From Thalassotalea sp. Sam97 (GTDB lineage Bacteria > Pseudomonadota > Gammaproteobacteria > Enterobacterales > Alteromonadaceae): DNA of 64,000 nt. The stretch spans positions 496,001 to 560,000 of the forward strand of contig NZ_CP166919.1 in NCBI RefSeq assembly GCF_041379765.1, read 5' to 3'. The position numbers and the translations under genes are program-made. Below the pieces are notes generated by a model. That model saw only the letters and a list, made by a program, of their open reading frames with translations, ran no database searches and was not told where the DNA came from. This document shows, piece after piece, positions 19,681 to 28,637 of the stretch. Position 1 is the first letter of the stretch. The number at the start of each line of letters is the position of its first letter.

Positions 19681-19890
19681 CTATTCACCTTTAATACGAC
19701 GTTGAGCTGCTTGCTTGAGCTTTGCTTCACGTTTTAGACGGTTGTTAATTTTTTTGAACTGAGCTTGCTGTAACCCGAGGCTGTTAATGGTTAACACACT
19801 TAAGGTTACTGCACAAAATGCATAAGATAGCCAAACAAAGAAACCGTAGCCACCCATATTGATAAAGTCAGCAAAAGATTCAAATGCCAT
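19681..19890 (-). CDS. ccmD: haem exporter accessory protein CcmD
   Basis: Small single-helix protein that stabilises the CcmC-CcmE complex and releases holo-CcmE. 69 aa from the ATG at 19890, with the family-typical start MAFESFADFINMGGYGFFVW, one transmembrane helix and a basic coiled C-terminal tail. The upstream in-frame ATG at 19905 is rejected because its codons contain the ribosome site GGAGAG that serves 19890. The gap to ccmE is two bases. Confidence 0.93.
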   Translation of the reverse strand: MAFESFADFINMGGYGFFVWLSYAFCAVTLSVLTINSLGLQQAQFKKINNRLKREAKLKQAAQRRIKGE

Positions 19891-19894
19891 GATA

Positions 19895-20641
19895 TTACTC
19901 TCCACTTGCTTGCTTAGCCAGTGCTTTTACCCATGGGCGCATGGCATTTCGTTCAATAATTTGTGCTCTAAAACGCAAGCAAAATAGGCTCGCTGTCATG
20001 AACGCGAAACCGATAAAACAAACTAAGAATGGGATTAACATCTCTGTGGAAATTGATGGTTTTTCCAATTTCGAAATTGTTGCGCCTTGGTGCAAGGTGT
20101 TCCACCATTCAACGGAGTAGTGAATAATCGGCAAATTCACCACACCGACTAACGCCAAAACGCTCGCAGCCTTTCCGGCTAAAGCACGATCGTCAAAGGC
20201 ATTATCAAGAGCGATAACACCAAGATATAAAAACAATAATATAAGCTCTGAGGTTAAGCGAGCATCCCAAACCCACCATGTTCCCCACATAGGTTTACCC
20301 CACGCGGCACCGGTAAATAAGGCAATGGCGGTGAATATAGCACCGATTGGCGCGAGTGCCGCTATTGATGCTTCAGCAAGCTTCAATTGCCATACCAAGG
20401 CTGATAGAGCGGCAATGGCCATGCCTAAGTAAATACCCATAGACAGCATGGCTGATGGTACATGAATATAGAAAATACGTACGGTTTCACCTTGCTGATA
20501 ATCGGCAGGTGAGAACAATAACGCTAACGCTAAACCAGCCGTCAACACGATAGTGCTAATTACTGCTAACCACGGCAATAAACGGCCGCAAAAATGATAC
20601 GACGTTTCTGGGTTTGCGTACGGATGAAGCCACTTCCACAT
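19895..20641 (-). CDS. ccmC: haem lyase/exporter subunit CcmC
   Basis: Integral membrane protein that loads haem on CcmE. 248 aa with about six transmembrane segments and the tryptophan-rich haem-handling motif (WGTWWVWDARLTSE), flanked by histidines (IHVPSAM; IHYSVEWW). Located between ccmB and ccmD with gaps of one and four bases. Confidence 0.97.
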   Translation of the reverse strand: MWKWLHPYANPETSYHFCGRLLPWLAVISTIVLTAGLALALLFSPADYQQGETVRIFYIHVPSAMLSMGIYLGMAIAALSALVWQLKLAEASIAALAPIGAIFTAIALFTGAAWGKPMWGTWWVWDARLTSELILLFLYLGVIALDNAFDDRALAGKAASVLALVGVVNLPIIHYSVEWWNTLHQGATISKLEKPSISTEMLIPFLVCFIGFAFMTASLFCLRFRAQIIERNAMRPWVKALAKQASGE

Positions 20642-20642
20642 A

Positions 20643-21323
20643 TTAATTGGTACTCACTTTTAAAGCTGCGCTCACGGCAAATGGCGCGAGGGTTAAACTT
20701 GCAAAAAATAGGGCAGCGATAATCGCTAGTTGACCATCGTATGCCAAATTCATACTGGCGGCATCTATCGCACTGGTAGCAAAAATAAGTACTGGAATAT
20801 ACAAAGGTAACACCAGTAAGCTTAATAGCACCCCGCCTTTTTTTAATCCGACAGTTAATGCGACGCCAATAGCCCCTAATAAACTCAATACGGGGGTACC
20901 CAACAATAGGGTCAATAATAAGGCGATATAACTTTGTTCGTGTAAATTCAGCAATATGCCTAATAATGGCGCTATTATGATAAGTGGTAAGCCTGTAATC
21001 AACCAATGAGCGCTAATTTTTGCCAATACTAAGATAAAATTAGGGCATGGACTTAGAAGCATTTGTTCTAAGGAACCATCTTGGTGGTCGTTTTTAAATA
21101 AGCGTTCGAGTGATAACAATGTAGCAAGTAACGCCGCGACCCAAATCACCCCCGGTGCTATTTTCATTAGAGTGTTACTGGCAGGTCCAATTCCTAATGG
21201 GAATAATGACACAACGATAATGAAAAATAATAGAGGGTTGACGATATCGTCTCGGTGACGCAACGCTATGGTTAAATCGCGCTTTAAAATAAGCATAAAG
21301 GCATGACGGTAAGATAATGACAT
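20643..21323 (-). CDS. ccmB: haem exporter permease CcmB
   Basis: Membrane subunit of the CcmAB ABC transporter, whose ATPase activity releases holo-CcmE from CcmC. 226 aa with about six transmembrane helices and the conserved cytoplasmic loop with DHQDGSLEQMLLSP. Three bases downstream of ccmA, with a GAGG ribosome site overlapping the ccmA end. Confidence 0.96.
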   Translation of the reverse strand: MSLSYRHAFMLILKRDLTIALRHRDDIVNPLLFFIIVVSLFPLGIGPASNTLMKIAPGVIWVAALLATLLSLERLFKNDHQDGSLEQMLLSPCPNFILVLAKISAHWLITGLPLIIIAPLLGILLNLHEQSYIALLLTLLLGTPVLSLLGAIGVALTVGLKKGGVLLSLLVLPLYIPVLIFATSAIDAASMNLAYDGQLAIIAALFFASLTLAPFAVSAALKVSTN

Positions 21324-21326
21324 GCG

Positions 21327-21986
21327 TTAGCCCTCTATGCCATTGTATTCAAGACGAATTTTACGATACAAATTGCTATCCATCTGTAAATCTTGGTGAG
21401 TTGTCATGATAACACAGCCACCTTGTTGTGCATGAGCTTGTATCAATGATTCCAACTGGCGAACCCCTGCTTTGTCGATCGCGGTAAAGGGTTCATCTAA
21501 TATCCAAATTTTTGCATTAGTTTGCCATAGGCGCGCCAAGGCAATTCGGCGATGTTGACCGGCACTGAGGTGACTGGCTTTGGCATCTTCAAAGCCATAT
21601 AAGTTAACGATATCGAGAGTTTGCTCAGCACGTGCAGGATCTTGACCATGCAGGCTAAGATAAAATTGTAAATTTTCTTCACTGGTCATTTCCCCTTTCA
21701 CACCCGGCAAATGACCTAAAAATAACAGATCCTGATAATACTCTTCACTGATATCGTTAATGCTCTGCTGTTGATATAACACATCACCTGAGTAGGGCTG
21801 TGATAAACCAGATAAAATACGCAATAAGCTGGTTTTGCCGGTACCATTAGCGCCTTCCACTTGAATAATATCACCAGCGCTCACCGTAAATGACAACTCG
21901 TCAAATAATATTCGGTCTTCGCGAATGCAAGTGAGCTGTTCTGCTTGTAATAAATAAGGAGTATTTGCCAAAGCTGTCAAAACCAT
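21327..21986 (-). CDS. ccmA: cytochrome c biogenesis ATP-binding protein CcmA
   Basis: ATPase of the CcmAB transporter. 219 aa with Walker A GANGTGKT (45-52), signature LSAGQHRRIALARL, Walker B IWILDEPF and a switch histidine (TTHQD). First gene of the minus-strand operon; divergent from ccmF across 408 bp. Confidence 0.96.
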   Translation of the reverse strand: MVLTALANTPYLLQAEQLTCIREDRILFDELSFTVSAGDIIQVEGANGTGKTSLLRILSGLSQPYSGDVLYQQQSINDISEEYYQDLLFLGHLPGVKGEMTSEENLQFYLSLHGQDPARAEQTLDIVNLYGFEDAKASHLSAGQHRRIALARLWQTNAKIWILDEPFTAIDKAGVRQLESLIQAHAQQGGCVIMTTHQDLQMDSNLYRKIRLEYNGIEG

Positions 21987-22394
21987 TGAAATATATGTTA
22001 TTAGCCAAAGATTTTACTTGTTTGTGGGCAGTAAAAGAAGACTGCAGCGGAAATTATTCACGAATCCAAGCTAAATCCTTATGATATTTATGGTAATAAG
22101 GTGGTGATAATTCATCTAAAGGAATAGTACCGGGTTGTCATAGAATGCCCCTGATTATTTAGGCTGCCGGCGTGTATATTTTAATAACAACAGCAAATGG
22201 CGATAAAATTAAAACTATCGTTATATGGTATGCGTATAACTACAGAGAAAGTTTGGTTTTTGTTAACACAAGGTTTCTCTTGAAAGTTAAGGTTTTTTCG
22301 TTGTGATAGCATTTTATTCCGCGCCGGTGTTGCTATAATAACGTGATTTTTGTGCGCGCCTGTGCGTATGTCCATAGCCCCAATGGAGTTATAA
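21987..22394. other. divergent intergenic region ccmA/ccmF
   Basis: 408 bp between the two cytochrome c maturation operons. It must carry promoters for both. An extended -10 candidate for ccmF is given separately. No gene is supported here. Confidence 0.6.
22331..22339 (+). promoter_or_regulatory. candidate extended -10 promoter for ccmFGHI
   Basis: TGCTATAAT is a perfect TATAAT preceded by TGn, 56 bp before the ccmF start. No good -35 hexamer is seen at 17 bp, as is common for extended -10 promoters. Prediction only. Confidence 0.4.
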
Positions 22395-24383
22395 ATGATA
22401 CCTGAGTTAGGTTTGTTGTCTTTGATTATTGCCATGGCCTTCGCTGTTTGCTTGTCTGTTATTCCGTTAATTGGGGTGTATAGTCAAAATCAACGGCTGA
22501 TTAGTTATGCAAAACCGCTCACATCGGCAATGTTTATTTTTACAGCCATCAGTTTGGTAATTTTGGCTTATTGCTTTGTTGTTGATGATTTTTCTGTTCG
22601 TTATGTCGCTGGTCACTCCAATACGGCGCTACCTTATTACTTTAAAATAAGTGCGGTGTGGGGTGGTCACGAAGGCTCGTTATTGCTTTGGGTGTTTTCA
22701 CTAACCGCCTGGACCATGGCGGTTGCGCTATTTTCTAAGAATGTAGACCAAGCTTTTGTATCACGTGTGTTAGCGGTTATGGGCATGGTTGCTGTTGGCT
22801 TTATGGCTTTTACCATTTTAACGTCGAACCCTTTCGAGCGATTATTGCCTAACGCCCCATTGGAAGGGCGCGACTTGAACCCGTTACTTCAAGATGTCGG
22901 TTTAATCATTCACCCACCAATGTTGTATATGGGCTATGTTGGCTTTTCGGTTGCCTTTGCGTTTGCTATTGCCGCATTAATGTGTGGCAAAATGGACGCA
23001 GCTTGGGCGCGTTGGTCTCGTCCTTGGACATTGGCAGCTTGGATGTTTTTAACCTTAGGTATCGCGCTTGGTAGTTGGTGGGCGTACTACGAACTTGGCT
23101 GGGGTGGCTGGTGGTTCTGGGATCCTGTTGAAAATGCTTCGTTTATGCCTTGGTTAGTGGGTACCGCGCTGATTCATTCGTTAGCGGTGACCGAAAAGCG
23201 GGGAGCGTTTCGTAACTGGACAGTACTACTGGCGATATTCACCTTTAGCTTAAGCTTGTTAGGAACTTTTTTGGTACGCTCTGGTGTACTAACGTCTGTG
23301 CATTCGTTTGCCGCAGATCCTACCCGAGGTAGTTTTATCTTAATGCTCCTTGCCATTGCGGTAGGTTGTTCACTGCTGCTTTATGCTATCCGTGGGACAA
23401 ATGTTGGCAGCTTTTCTCGTTTTGAATTAGTGTCGCGTGAGTCAGCGATATTAATCTGTAATATTTTCTTAGTCGTTGCTGCAGTAACGGTGTTACTTGG
23501 CACCTTATACCCCTTGTTAGTTGATGCTATGGGCTTAGGCAAAATATCGGTAGGTCCCCCGTACTTTAATGCGGTGTTTGTGCCATTAATGAGTGTGATG
23601 TTTATCTTTATGGGGATAGGGCCGCTTATTCGTTGGAAAAAGGCGAAGAAAGGCGAACTCAGTCGTCAGTTAAAGTGGATCAGTATTTTCGCCGTTGTGT
23701 TTGGTTTTGCTTTTCCGGTGATGTATGGCGGAGAATTTAATTGGTGGGTTGCCTTTGGTATGTCGCTCGCAACTTGGGTTATTTTAGTCGCTGGCAAAGA
23801 TTTGAAGAATCAAATTAATCCGCAACCTGGTCATTGGCAATTGAAACGATTAAGTTTGAGCCACCTTGGTATGGCGGTAGCCCATATTGGTATTGGCGTT
23901 ACCGTCATTGGGGTAACACTGGTTTCCATTTATGAATCTGAAAGTAATATAAAAATGATTCCTGGCTCGCGCTTTGAAGTCGCCGGTTATGAGCTCGAAT
24001 TTAATGGTGTTAAGCCGGTCGAAGGGCCAAATTACTCAGCAGAGCAAGGTCAAATCGCCTTATACGATGGCGATGACATGATTGATTTATTGCAGCCTGA
24101 GCGACGTACCTATCGAGTACAAACCATGGGCATGACCGAAGCAGCCATTAATCCAGGGTTATTTAGAGACGTATATGTCGCCTTAGGCGACCCGCTTGGT
24201 GGTGGCGCATGGGCCGTACGAGTCTATTATAAGCCGTTTGTACGTTGGATTTGGCTTGGCGCCATCTTTATGTCGCTTGGTGGTATTTTTGCGATGATGG
24301 ATAAACGCTATCGTCGTCGCAAAGCTCATGAAAAAGCGTTGTCATCTAATGTAGCAGCCACACATGCTAAAGCAGGAGTGTAA
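22395..24383 (+). CDS. ccmF: cytochrome c haem lyase CcmF
   Basis: Large membrane haem lyase that, with CcmH/I, attaches haem to the CxxCH of apocytochromes. 662 aa with about 15 transmembrane segments and the WWD motif (ELGWGGWWFWDPVENASF). Histidines flanking it are present (VWGGHEGSLLLW, ALIHSLAV). The ATG at 22395 follows GGAG at eight bases. First gene of the plus-strand ccmFGHI operon; three bases to ccmG. Confidence 0.97.
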   Translation: MIPELGLLSLIIAMAFAVCLSVIPLIGVYSQNQRLISYAKPLTSAMFIFTAISLVILAYCFVVDDFSVRYVAGHSNTALPYYFKISAVWGGHEGSLLLWVFSLTAWTMAVALFSKNVDQAFVSRVLAVMGMVAVGFMAFTILTSNPFERLLPNAPLEGRDLNPLLQDVGLIIHPPMLYMGYVGFSVAFAFAIAALMCGKMDAAWARWSRPWTLAAWMFLTLGIALGSWWAYYELGWGGWWFWDPVENASFMPWLVGTALIHSLAVTEKRGAFRNWTVLLAIFTFSLSLLGTFLVRSGVLTSVHSFAADPTRGSFILMLLAIAVGCSLLLYAIRGTNVGSFSRFELVSRESAILICNIFLVVAAVTVLLGTLYPLLVDAMGLGKISVGPPYFNAVFVPLMSVMFIFMGIGPLIRWKKAKKGELSRQLKWISIFAVVFGFAFPVMYGGEFNWWVAFGMSLATWVILVAGKDLKNQINPQPGHWQLKRLSLSHLGMAVAHIGIGVTVIGVTLVSIYESESNIKMIPGSRFEVAGYELEFNGVKPVEGPNYSAEQGQIALYDGDDMIDLLQPERRTYRVQTMGMTEAAINPGLFRDVYVALGDPLGGGAWAVRVYYKPFVRWIWLGAIFMSLGGIFAMMDKRYRRRKAHEKALSSNVAATHAKAGV

Positions 24384-24386
24384 CTG

Positions 24387-24932
24387 ATGAAGATTGTTGT
24401 TCGTCTTATTCCTTTATTTTTGTTTCTTCTGTTAGGTGTGCTGTTATATCGTGGCTTGAGTCTGAACCCGCAAGAGCTACCATCTGCACTTGTCGGTAAA
24501 ACTTTCCCGGAGTTTTCGCTACAAAAGCTTGGCGATGAAAAACAAACACTATCGTCGGCAGACTTTAATCCAGGCATAAAAATTATTAATGTCTGGGCGA
24601 CATGGTGTCCATCGTGCAAAGTCGAGCATCCATTTTTATTGAAATTGTCGAAAGATACTCGATTTTCAGTTTATGGCATTAATTATAAGGATGAGCGGCA
24701 AGCGGCCAAAGAGTGGCTTGCGTATTATCAAGACCCTTATGTTTTTTCTATTTACGATGATAACGGCCGATTAGGCTTAGATTTAGGCGTTTATGGTGCA
24801 CCCGAAACCTTTGTGGTTGATCACAACAACGTCATTCGTAAACGCTTTGCTGGTGTATTAGAAAAAAATGTTTGGCAACGTGAATTTATGCCATTAATTA
24901 ATAGCATCGAAATGGAAATGGCAGGAGAATAA
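24387..24932 (+). CDS. ccmG: periplasmic thiol:disulfide oxidoreductase CcmG (DsbE)
   Basis: Membrane-tethered thioredoxin-fold protein that keeps apocytochrome c cysteines reduced. 181 aa: N-terminal anchor (about 5-24), thioredoxin fold with active site WCPSC (C74, C77) and the cis-proline GAPETFVVD. The stop codon overlaps the ccmH start by one base. Confidence 0.96.
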   Translation: MKIVVRLIPLFLFLLLGVLLYRGLSLNPQELPSALVGKTFPEFSLQKLGDEKQTLSSADFNPGIKIINVWATWCPSCKVEHPFLLKLSKDTRFSVYGINYKDERQAAKEWLAYYQDPYVFSIYDDNGRLGLDLGVYGAPETFVVDHNNVIRKRFAGVLEKNVWQREFMPLINSIEMEMAGE

Positions 24933-25417
24933 TGATGAAAAAAAATCATGGTTTTGCAAGCAATATCTTGCTTGTACTTGCGTCGGTTGTATTGATGCTT
25001 GTCAGTGCCAGCATGGTTAGTGCAAGCCCTATTGATACCTACCAGTTTCCTGATCAAGTGACTAAAACACGTTTTGATGAATTGGTTTACGAATTACGCT
25101 GCCCTAAATGTCAAAATCAGAACTTAGCTGACTCAAATTCGCCAATTGCCGAAGATTTACGTAAAGAAGTTTATGACATGCTTATGGATGGTCGTAGTGA
25201 CCAAGAGATCATGAATTTCATGGTTGAACGTTACGGCGAGTTTGTACTTTATCGTCCTAAAGTTAATTCATTAACGTACGCCTTGTGGTTTGGGCCAGTA
25301 ATATTTGTACTGATAGGCTTGATCATCATGGTGGCGTTATTGCGCAAAAGACAACGTAAAGAGCAAAGCTTAACACCAGAACAGCAACAGCAATTAGAAG
25401 ATATTCTTAAGGATTAA
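24932..25417 (+). CDS. ccmH: cytochrome c maturation thioredoxin-like protein CcmH
   Basis: Reduces the apocytochrome haem-binding cysteines and works with CcmF. 161 aa: signal/anchor, periplasmic three-helix domain with the family motif LRCPKCQNQ (C57, C60), and a C-terminal transmembrane helix (about 116-136). Corresponds to the N-terminal half of E. coli CcmH; the TPR half is the separate ccmI. Either of two adjacent ATG codons could be used. Confidence 0.96.
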   Translation: MMKKNHGFASNILLVLASVVLMLVSASMVSASPIDTYQFPDQVTKTRFDELVYELRCPKCQNQNLADSNSPIAEDLRKEVYDMLMDGRSDQEIMNFMVERYGEFVLYRPKVNSLTYALWFGPVIFVLIGLIIMVALLRKRQRKEQSLTPEQQQQLEDILKD

Positions 25418-25420
25418 ACG

Positions 25421-26671
25421 ATGACCTTGTTTTATGTTTTTTCGGCATTATTGCTGGTGTTGGCGGTGCTGTTTATTTGGCGACATTTTTTTACGCAAAG
25501 TTTGTATCAGGCTGATCAGTCAAATATGCGAGGTCAAACCAACAAAGAGCTTTACTATGAGCACTTAGCAGAATTGGAAAAAGATTTGCAAGAAGGCGGC
25601 ATTGATAAAGAAAGCTTTGATTACCTGAAACAAGAATTAGATCGTTCGTTAGTTTTAGATATGAGTGCCAGTGAAAAACAAGCACAAATCAAAGATAAAT
25701 TGACCTCGAAAATATGGCCACTAATGATGAGTGTATTTGTTTTGGCTTTTTCGTTCGCCATGTACTGGCAATACGGCGCCCATGATGACGTAAAGTTGGC
25801 GCAGACAATGCCTAGCGAACACCCCCGAGGTGAACAGTCTCAGGCGCAAATCATTATTGCACAATTGCAAAACTTGCAAAAAGAAGTAGAGACTAACCCT
25901 GATAACTCAAATGCTTGGTTTCAATTAGGGCAAATTCTTAGCAATATTGGTCAGTTCGACAGTGCCTATGTTGCCTTTGGTAAAGTCAATGAGATAGAGG
26001 GCGATCAAGCCGATGTACTCGCACTGCAAGCGCAAACGATTTATTACAAGAACAACCAGCAGCGTAATGAGCAAGTCGATGCTCTGTTAGCTCGAGCATT
26101 AAGCATTGACCCAAATGATGCTACCACCTTAATGTTAATTGGTATGGATCATTATCTTAATAACCGTTTTGCTCAGGCAGCAACAAGTTGGCAGCAAATT
26201 ATCGATGCAGGTACCGCAGGTCCTAACGCGATGGCGCTTATTGAGGCGATTAACGACGCCAAAGCCAAAGCATCTGACGCAGATATACCAGTGGATGAGG
26301 TGAAACCAACGATCGCAGGTGCCAGCTTGCAAGTTAGCGTGACATTGGCAGACAATATTATCGAACGATTACAACAAGAAGACGATAAGGTTGTATTTAT
26401 TTATGCGGTCGCTAGCGCTGGTCCGCGTATGCCACTAGCAGCGATGAAAATTCGAGCCAGTGATTTACCAACATCGATCACGCTAGACGATAGCTTAGCA
26501 ATGACGCCACAAATGGCTTTATCATCGGCTGAGCAAGTCAACGTATATGCTGTTGTGTCACAGTCAGGAACACCAGGTCAAAAGCCTGGTGACTATGTAG
26601 GGCAAGCAACGCAAATTACCTTGAGTGAGCAAGACTCGGTAAACCTTATTATCGATACCGTCGTAGAATAG
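25421..26671 (+). CDS. ccmI: cytochrome c biogenesis TPR protein CcmI
   Basis: Presents apocytochrome c to CcmF/CcmH. 416 aa: N-terminal transmembrane helix, short coiled region (NKELYYEHLAELEKDL), second transmembrane helix (about 97-117), TPR repeats (about 140-270), and a C-terminal periplasmic beta domain. Three bases after ccmH; last of the ccmFGHI operon. Confidence 0.94.
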   Translation: MTLFYVFSALLLVLAVLFIWRHFFTQSLYQADQSNMRGQTNKELYYEHLAELEKDLQEGGIDKESFDYLKQELDRSLVLDMSASEKQAQIKDKLTSKIWPLMMSVFVLAFSFAMYWQYGAHDDVKLAQTMPSEHPRGEQSQAQIIIAQLQNLQKEVETNPDNSNAWFQLGQILSNIGQFDSAYVAFGKVNEIEGDQADVLALQAQTIYYKNNQQRNEQVDALLARALSIDPNDATTLMLIGMDHYLNNRFAQAATSWQQIIDAGTAGPNAMALIEAINDAKAKASDADIPVDEVKPTIAGASLQVSVTLADNIIERLQQEDDKVVFIYAVASAGPRMPLAAMKIRASDLPTSITLDDSLAMTPQMALSSAEQVNVYAVVSQSGTPGQKPGDYVGQATQITLSEQDSVNLIIDTVVE

Positions 26672-26704
26672 CCATCATAAGGTTTAACAAACAGAGAGAA
26701 GGTT

Positions 26705-27310
26705 ATGATTTTTAGAAATATATTAGCGGCGGTGAGTCTTTCAGTAGTGGCTTCGTTAGTTGCCAATTATGCGATCGCTCAACCAATTCCAGCTGACAAT
26801 GCTGGTGCTGACGTCGCATCAACAAGTTGCCCTGCATTTTTAGAGCACACAGTAAAAAAATTAAACTCGGAGCAAACTGTCGATGTTTGTCAGCAATTTG
26901 CAGGCAAAACGCTATTGATTGTAAATACCGCAAGTAAATGTGGCTTCACACCGCAATTTAAAGGCTTAGAAGCCTTATATCAAAAATATAAAGACCAAGG
27001 CTTAGTGATCTTAGGGTTTCCTTCAGACGATTTTTTCCAAGAAGAGGACGAAGAAAAAGATACCGCGAAAGTATGTTACATCAATTACGGGGTAACGTTT
27101 CCTATGTTTACTACGGTTGCGGTTCGCGGTGACGATGCACACCCTATATTTGCCCACTTAGCCGAGCAAACTGCAGCACCATATTGGAATTTTTATAAGT
27201 ATTTAGTCAGTAAAGATGGTAATAGCATCGAGCGATTCAATTCTAAAGTATCGCCGGATTCACCTGAACTGATACAAGCTATTGATAAACAACTCAACGC
27301 CGATATTTAG
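26705..27310 (+). CDS. exported glutathione peroxidase-like thiol peroxidase
   Basis: Reduces hydroperoxides, probably with thioredoxin rather than glutathione. 201 aa with a signal peptide (cleaved near AIAQ/PIP), placing it in the periplasm. The peroxidatic cysteine is C79 (NTASKCGFTPQ) and the catalytic Trp-Asn pair is W161-N162 (YWNFYKY). The canonical glutamine of the tetrad (FPCNQF) is replaced by GFPSDDF, so the active site is not textbook; a glutamine two residues later might substitute. A strong AGAAGG precedes the ATG. It lies between ccmI and hemH on the same strand. Confidence 0.88.
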   Translation: MIFRNILAAVSLSVVASLVANYAIAQPIPADNAGADVASTSCPAFLEHTVKKLNSEQTVDVCQQFAGKTLLIVNTASKCGFTPQFKGLEALYQKYKDQGLVILGFPSDDFFQEEDEEKDTAKVCYINYGVTFPMFTTVAVRGDDAHPIFAHLAEQTAAPYWNFYKYLVSKDGNSIERFNSKVSPDSPELIQAIDKQLNADI

Positions 27311-27333
27311 GCGGTGGTCAGGAATAAGCGTTA

Positions 27334-28377
27334 ATGTCTCGATTTAAAGCCAATAATAAAAATTTGCACGATGCTAATCTTAGCAAAGGTCCTGCGAATA
27401 TAGGCCAAGCGAAAGTAGGTGTTTTAGTTACCAATTTAGGTACACCCGCTGAGCCTAATGCCTCTGCGCTGAGAACCTATCTACGTCAGTTTTTAAGCGA
27501 CCCTCGTGTTGTAGAGATCCCGCGTTTACTATGGATGCTTATTTTACACGGTATTATTTTGCGAGTGCGCCCAGCTAAGTCGGCCAAACTGTATCAAAGT
27601 ATCTGGACTGAGCAGGGCTCACCACTGATGGTCATATCAGAGCAGCAAAAAACGAAGATTGCTGAGAAATTAAAGTATGAGTATGGTGAGCAAGTTGAAG
27701 TGGCGTTGGCTATGCGTTATGGCCAACCAGCGATTAGTGAAGCATTAAAGGCTTTCCAAGCTAAAGGTATTGGTAAAATCGTTGTACTACCTTTGTACCC
27801 ACAGTACGCAGGTCCGACAACCGGCTCCACCTTTGATGCGGTAGTTGCTGAGGTCAAAACGTGGCGTTGGATACCAAGTCTACATTTTATTGGCACTTAT
27901 CATGACAATCCGGGTTATATTCAAGCCTTAGCAAACTCTATTAATGAGCATATTGTAGAGCATGGTAAACCAGAAAAATTGTTATTGTCTTATCATGGTA
28001 TGCCGAAACTGTTTCATCGAAATGGCGATCCATACTACTGCTTTTGCGCTAAAACCACGCGTTTGTTAAAAGAACAGCTCAACTTAGATGATGATGTGGT
28101 GAGTATGAGTTTCCAGTCACGCTTTGGTAAAGCGGAATGGTTAAAGCCATATACTGATGATTGTATAGAAGAGTTTGCTAAGCAAGGCGTTAAACATATG
28201 GCGATTGTTAGCCCAGCGTTTAGTGCTGACTGTTTAGAAACGCTGGAAGAATTAGACGTTGAAAGCCGCAGTGTATTTACAGACAACGGCGGTGAGACAT
28301 TCCATTATATCAAAGCATTAAACGATCGCGATGATCACATTGATGCCATTGTCGCATTAGTTAAGCCTCATCTATAG
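27334..28377 (+). CDS. hemH: ferrochelatase HemH
   Basis: Inserts Fe2+ into protoporphyrin IX, the last step of protohaem synthesis, next to the haem-using ccm operons. 347 aa; the family motifs VLVTNLGTPAEP, LLSYHGMPK (catalytic histidine) and the acidic SADCLETLEEL are present. A conserved FCAKTT cysteine segment is also visible. AGGAA precedes the ATG. Confidence 0.96.
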   Translation: MSRFKANNKNLHDANLSKGPANIGQAKVGVLVTNLGTPAEPNASALRTYLRQFLSDPRVVEIPRLLWMLILHGIILRVRPAKSAKLYQSIWTEQGSPLMVISEQQKTKIAEKLKYEYGEQVEVALAMRYGQPAISEALKAFQAKGIGKIVVLPLYPQYAGPTTGSTFDAVVAEVKTWRWIPSLHFIGTYHDNPGYIQALANSINEHIVEHGKPEKLLLSYHGMPKLFHRNGDPYYCFCAKTTRLLKEQLNLDDDVVSMSFQSRFGKAEWLKPYTDDCIEEFAKQGVKHMAIVSPAFSADCLETLEELDVESRSVFTDNGGETFHYIKALNDRDDHIDAIVALVKPHL

Positions 28378-28445
28378 TTGCTACTAAAATTTAGCTATTG
28401 AAGCGTTAGATAATACTGGTTGACATCACCTTTATGGCTAGCGCT

Positions 28446-28478
28446 TAATCGGCGTTATAATTGACAAAACGCCGATTA
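28446..28478 (+). terminator. hairpin after hemH, possible terminator
   Basis: Perfect 11-bp arms TAATCGGCGTT (28446-28456) and AACGCCGATTA (28468-28478). The T-run after the stem is weak (ATCTTTA), so termination is plausible but not certain. Confidence 0.5.
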
Positions 28479-28504
28479 ATCTTTACTATCCCCCGCTTGT
28501 TTTT

Positions 28505-28566
28505 TATACCAATTACCGTAACTTATTGCCCCAAAGAGTTGGGCAATAGTTAGTGTAATTGCTATA
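28505..28566. repeat. TATACCAATT-type hairpin element (copy 2)
   Basis: Long imperfect inverted repeat of about 26-bp arms with about three mismatches and one bulge: left end TATACCAATTAC to TTATTGCCC, right end GGGCAATAG to GTAATTGCTATA, loop CAAAGAGTT. Ends and length resemble the element at 5157-5216. Located between hemH and the SulP gene. Confidence 0.55.
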
Positions 28567-28637
28567 CCCATATCTAATGCAGCAACAGTTATCTCGCTTA
28601 ACTGTGTTCAAAGGCTGCCATAACTTGTGAGAAAGTC

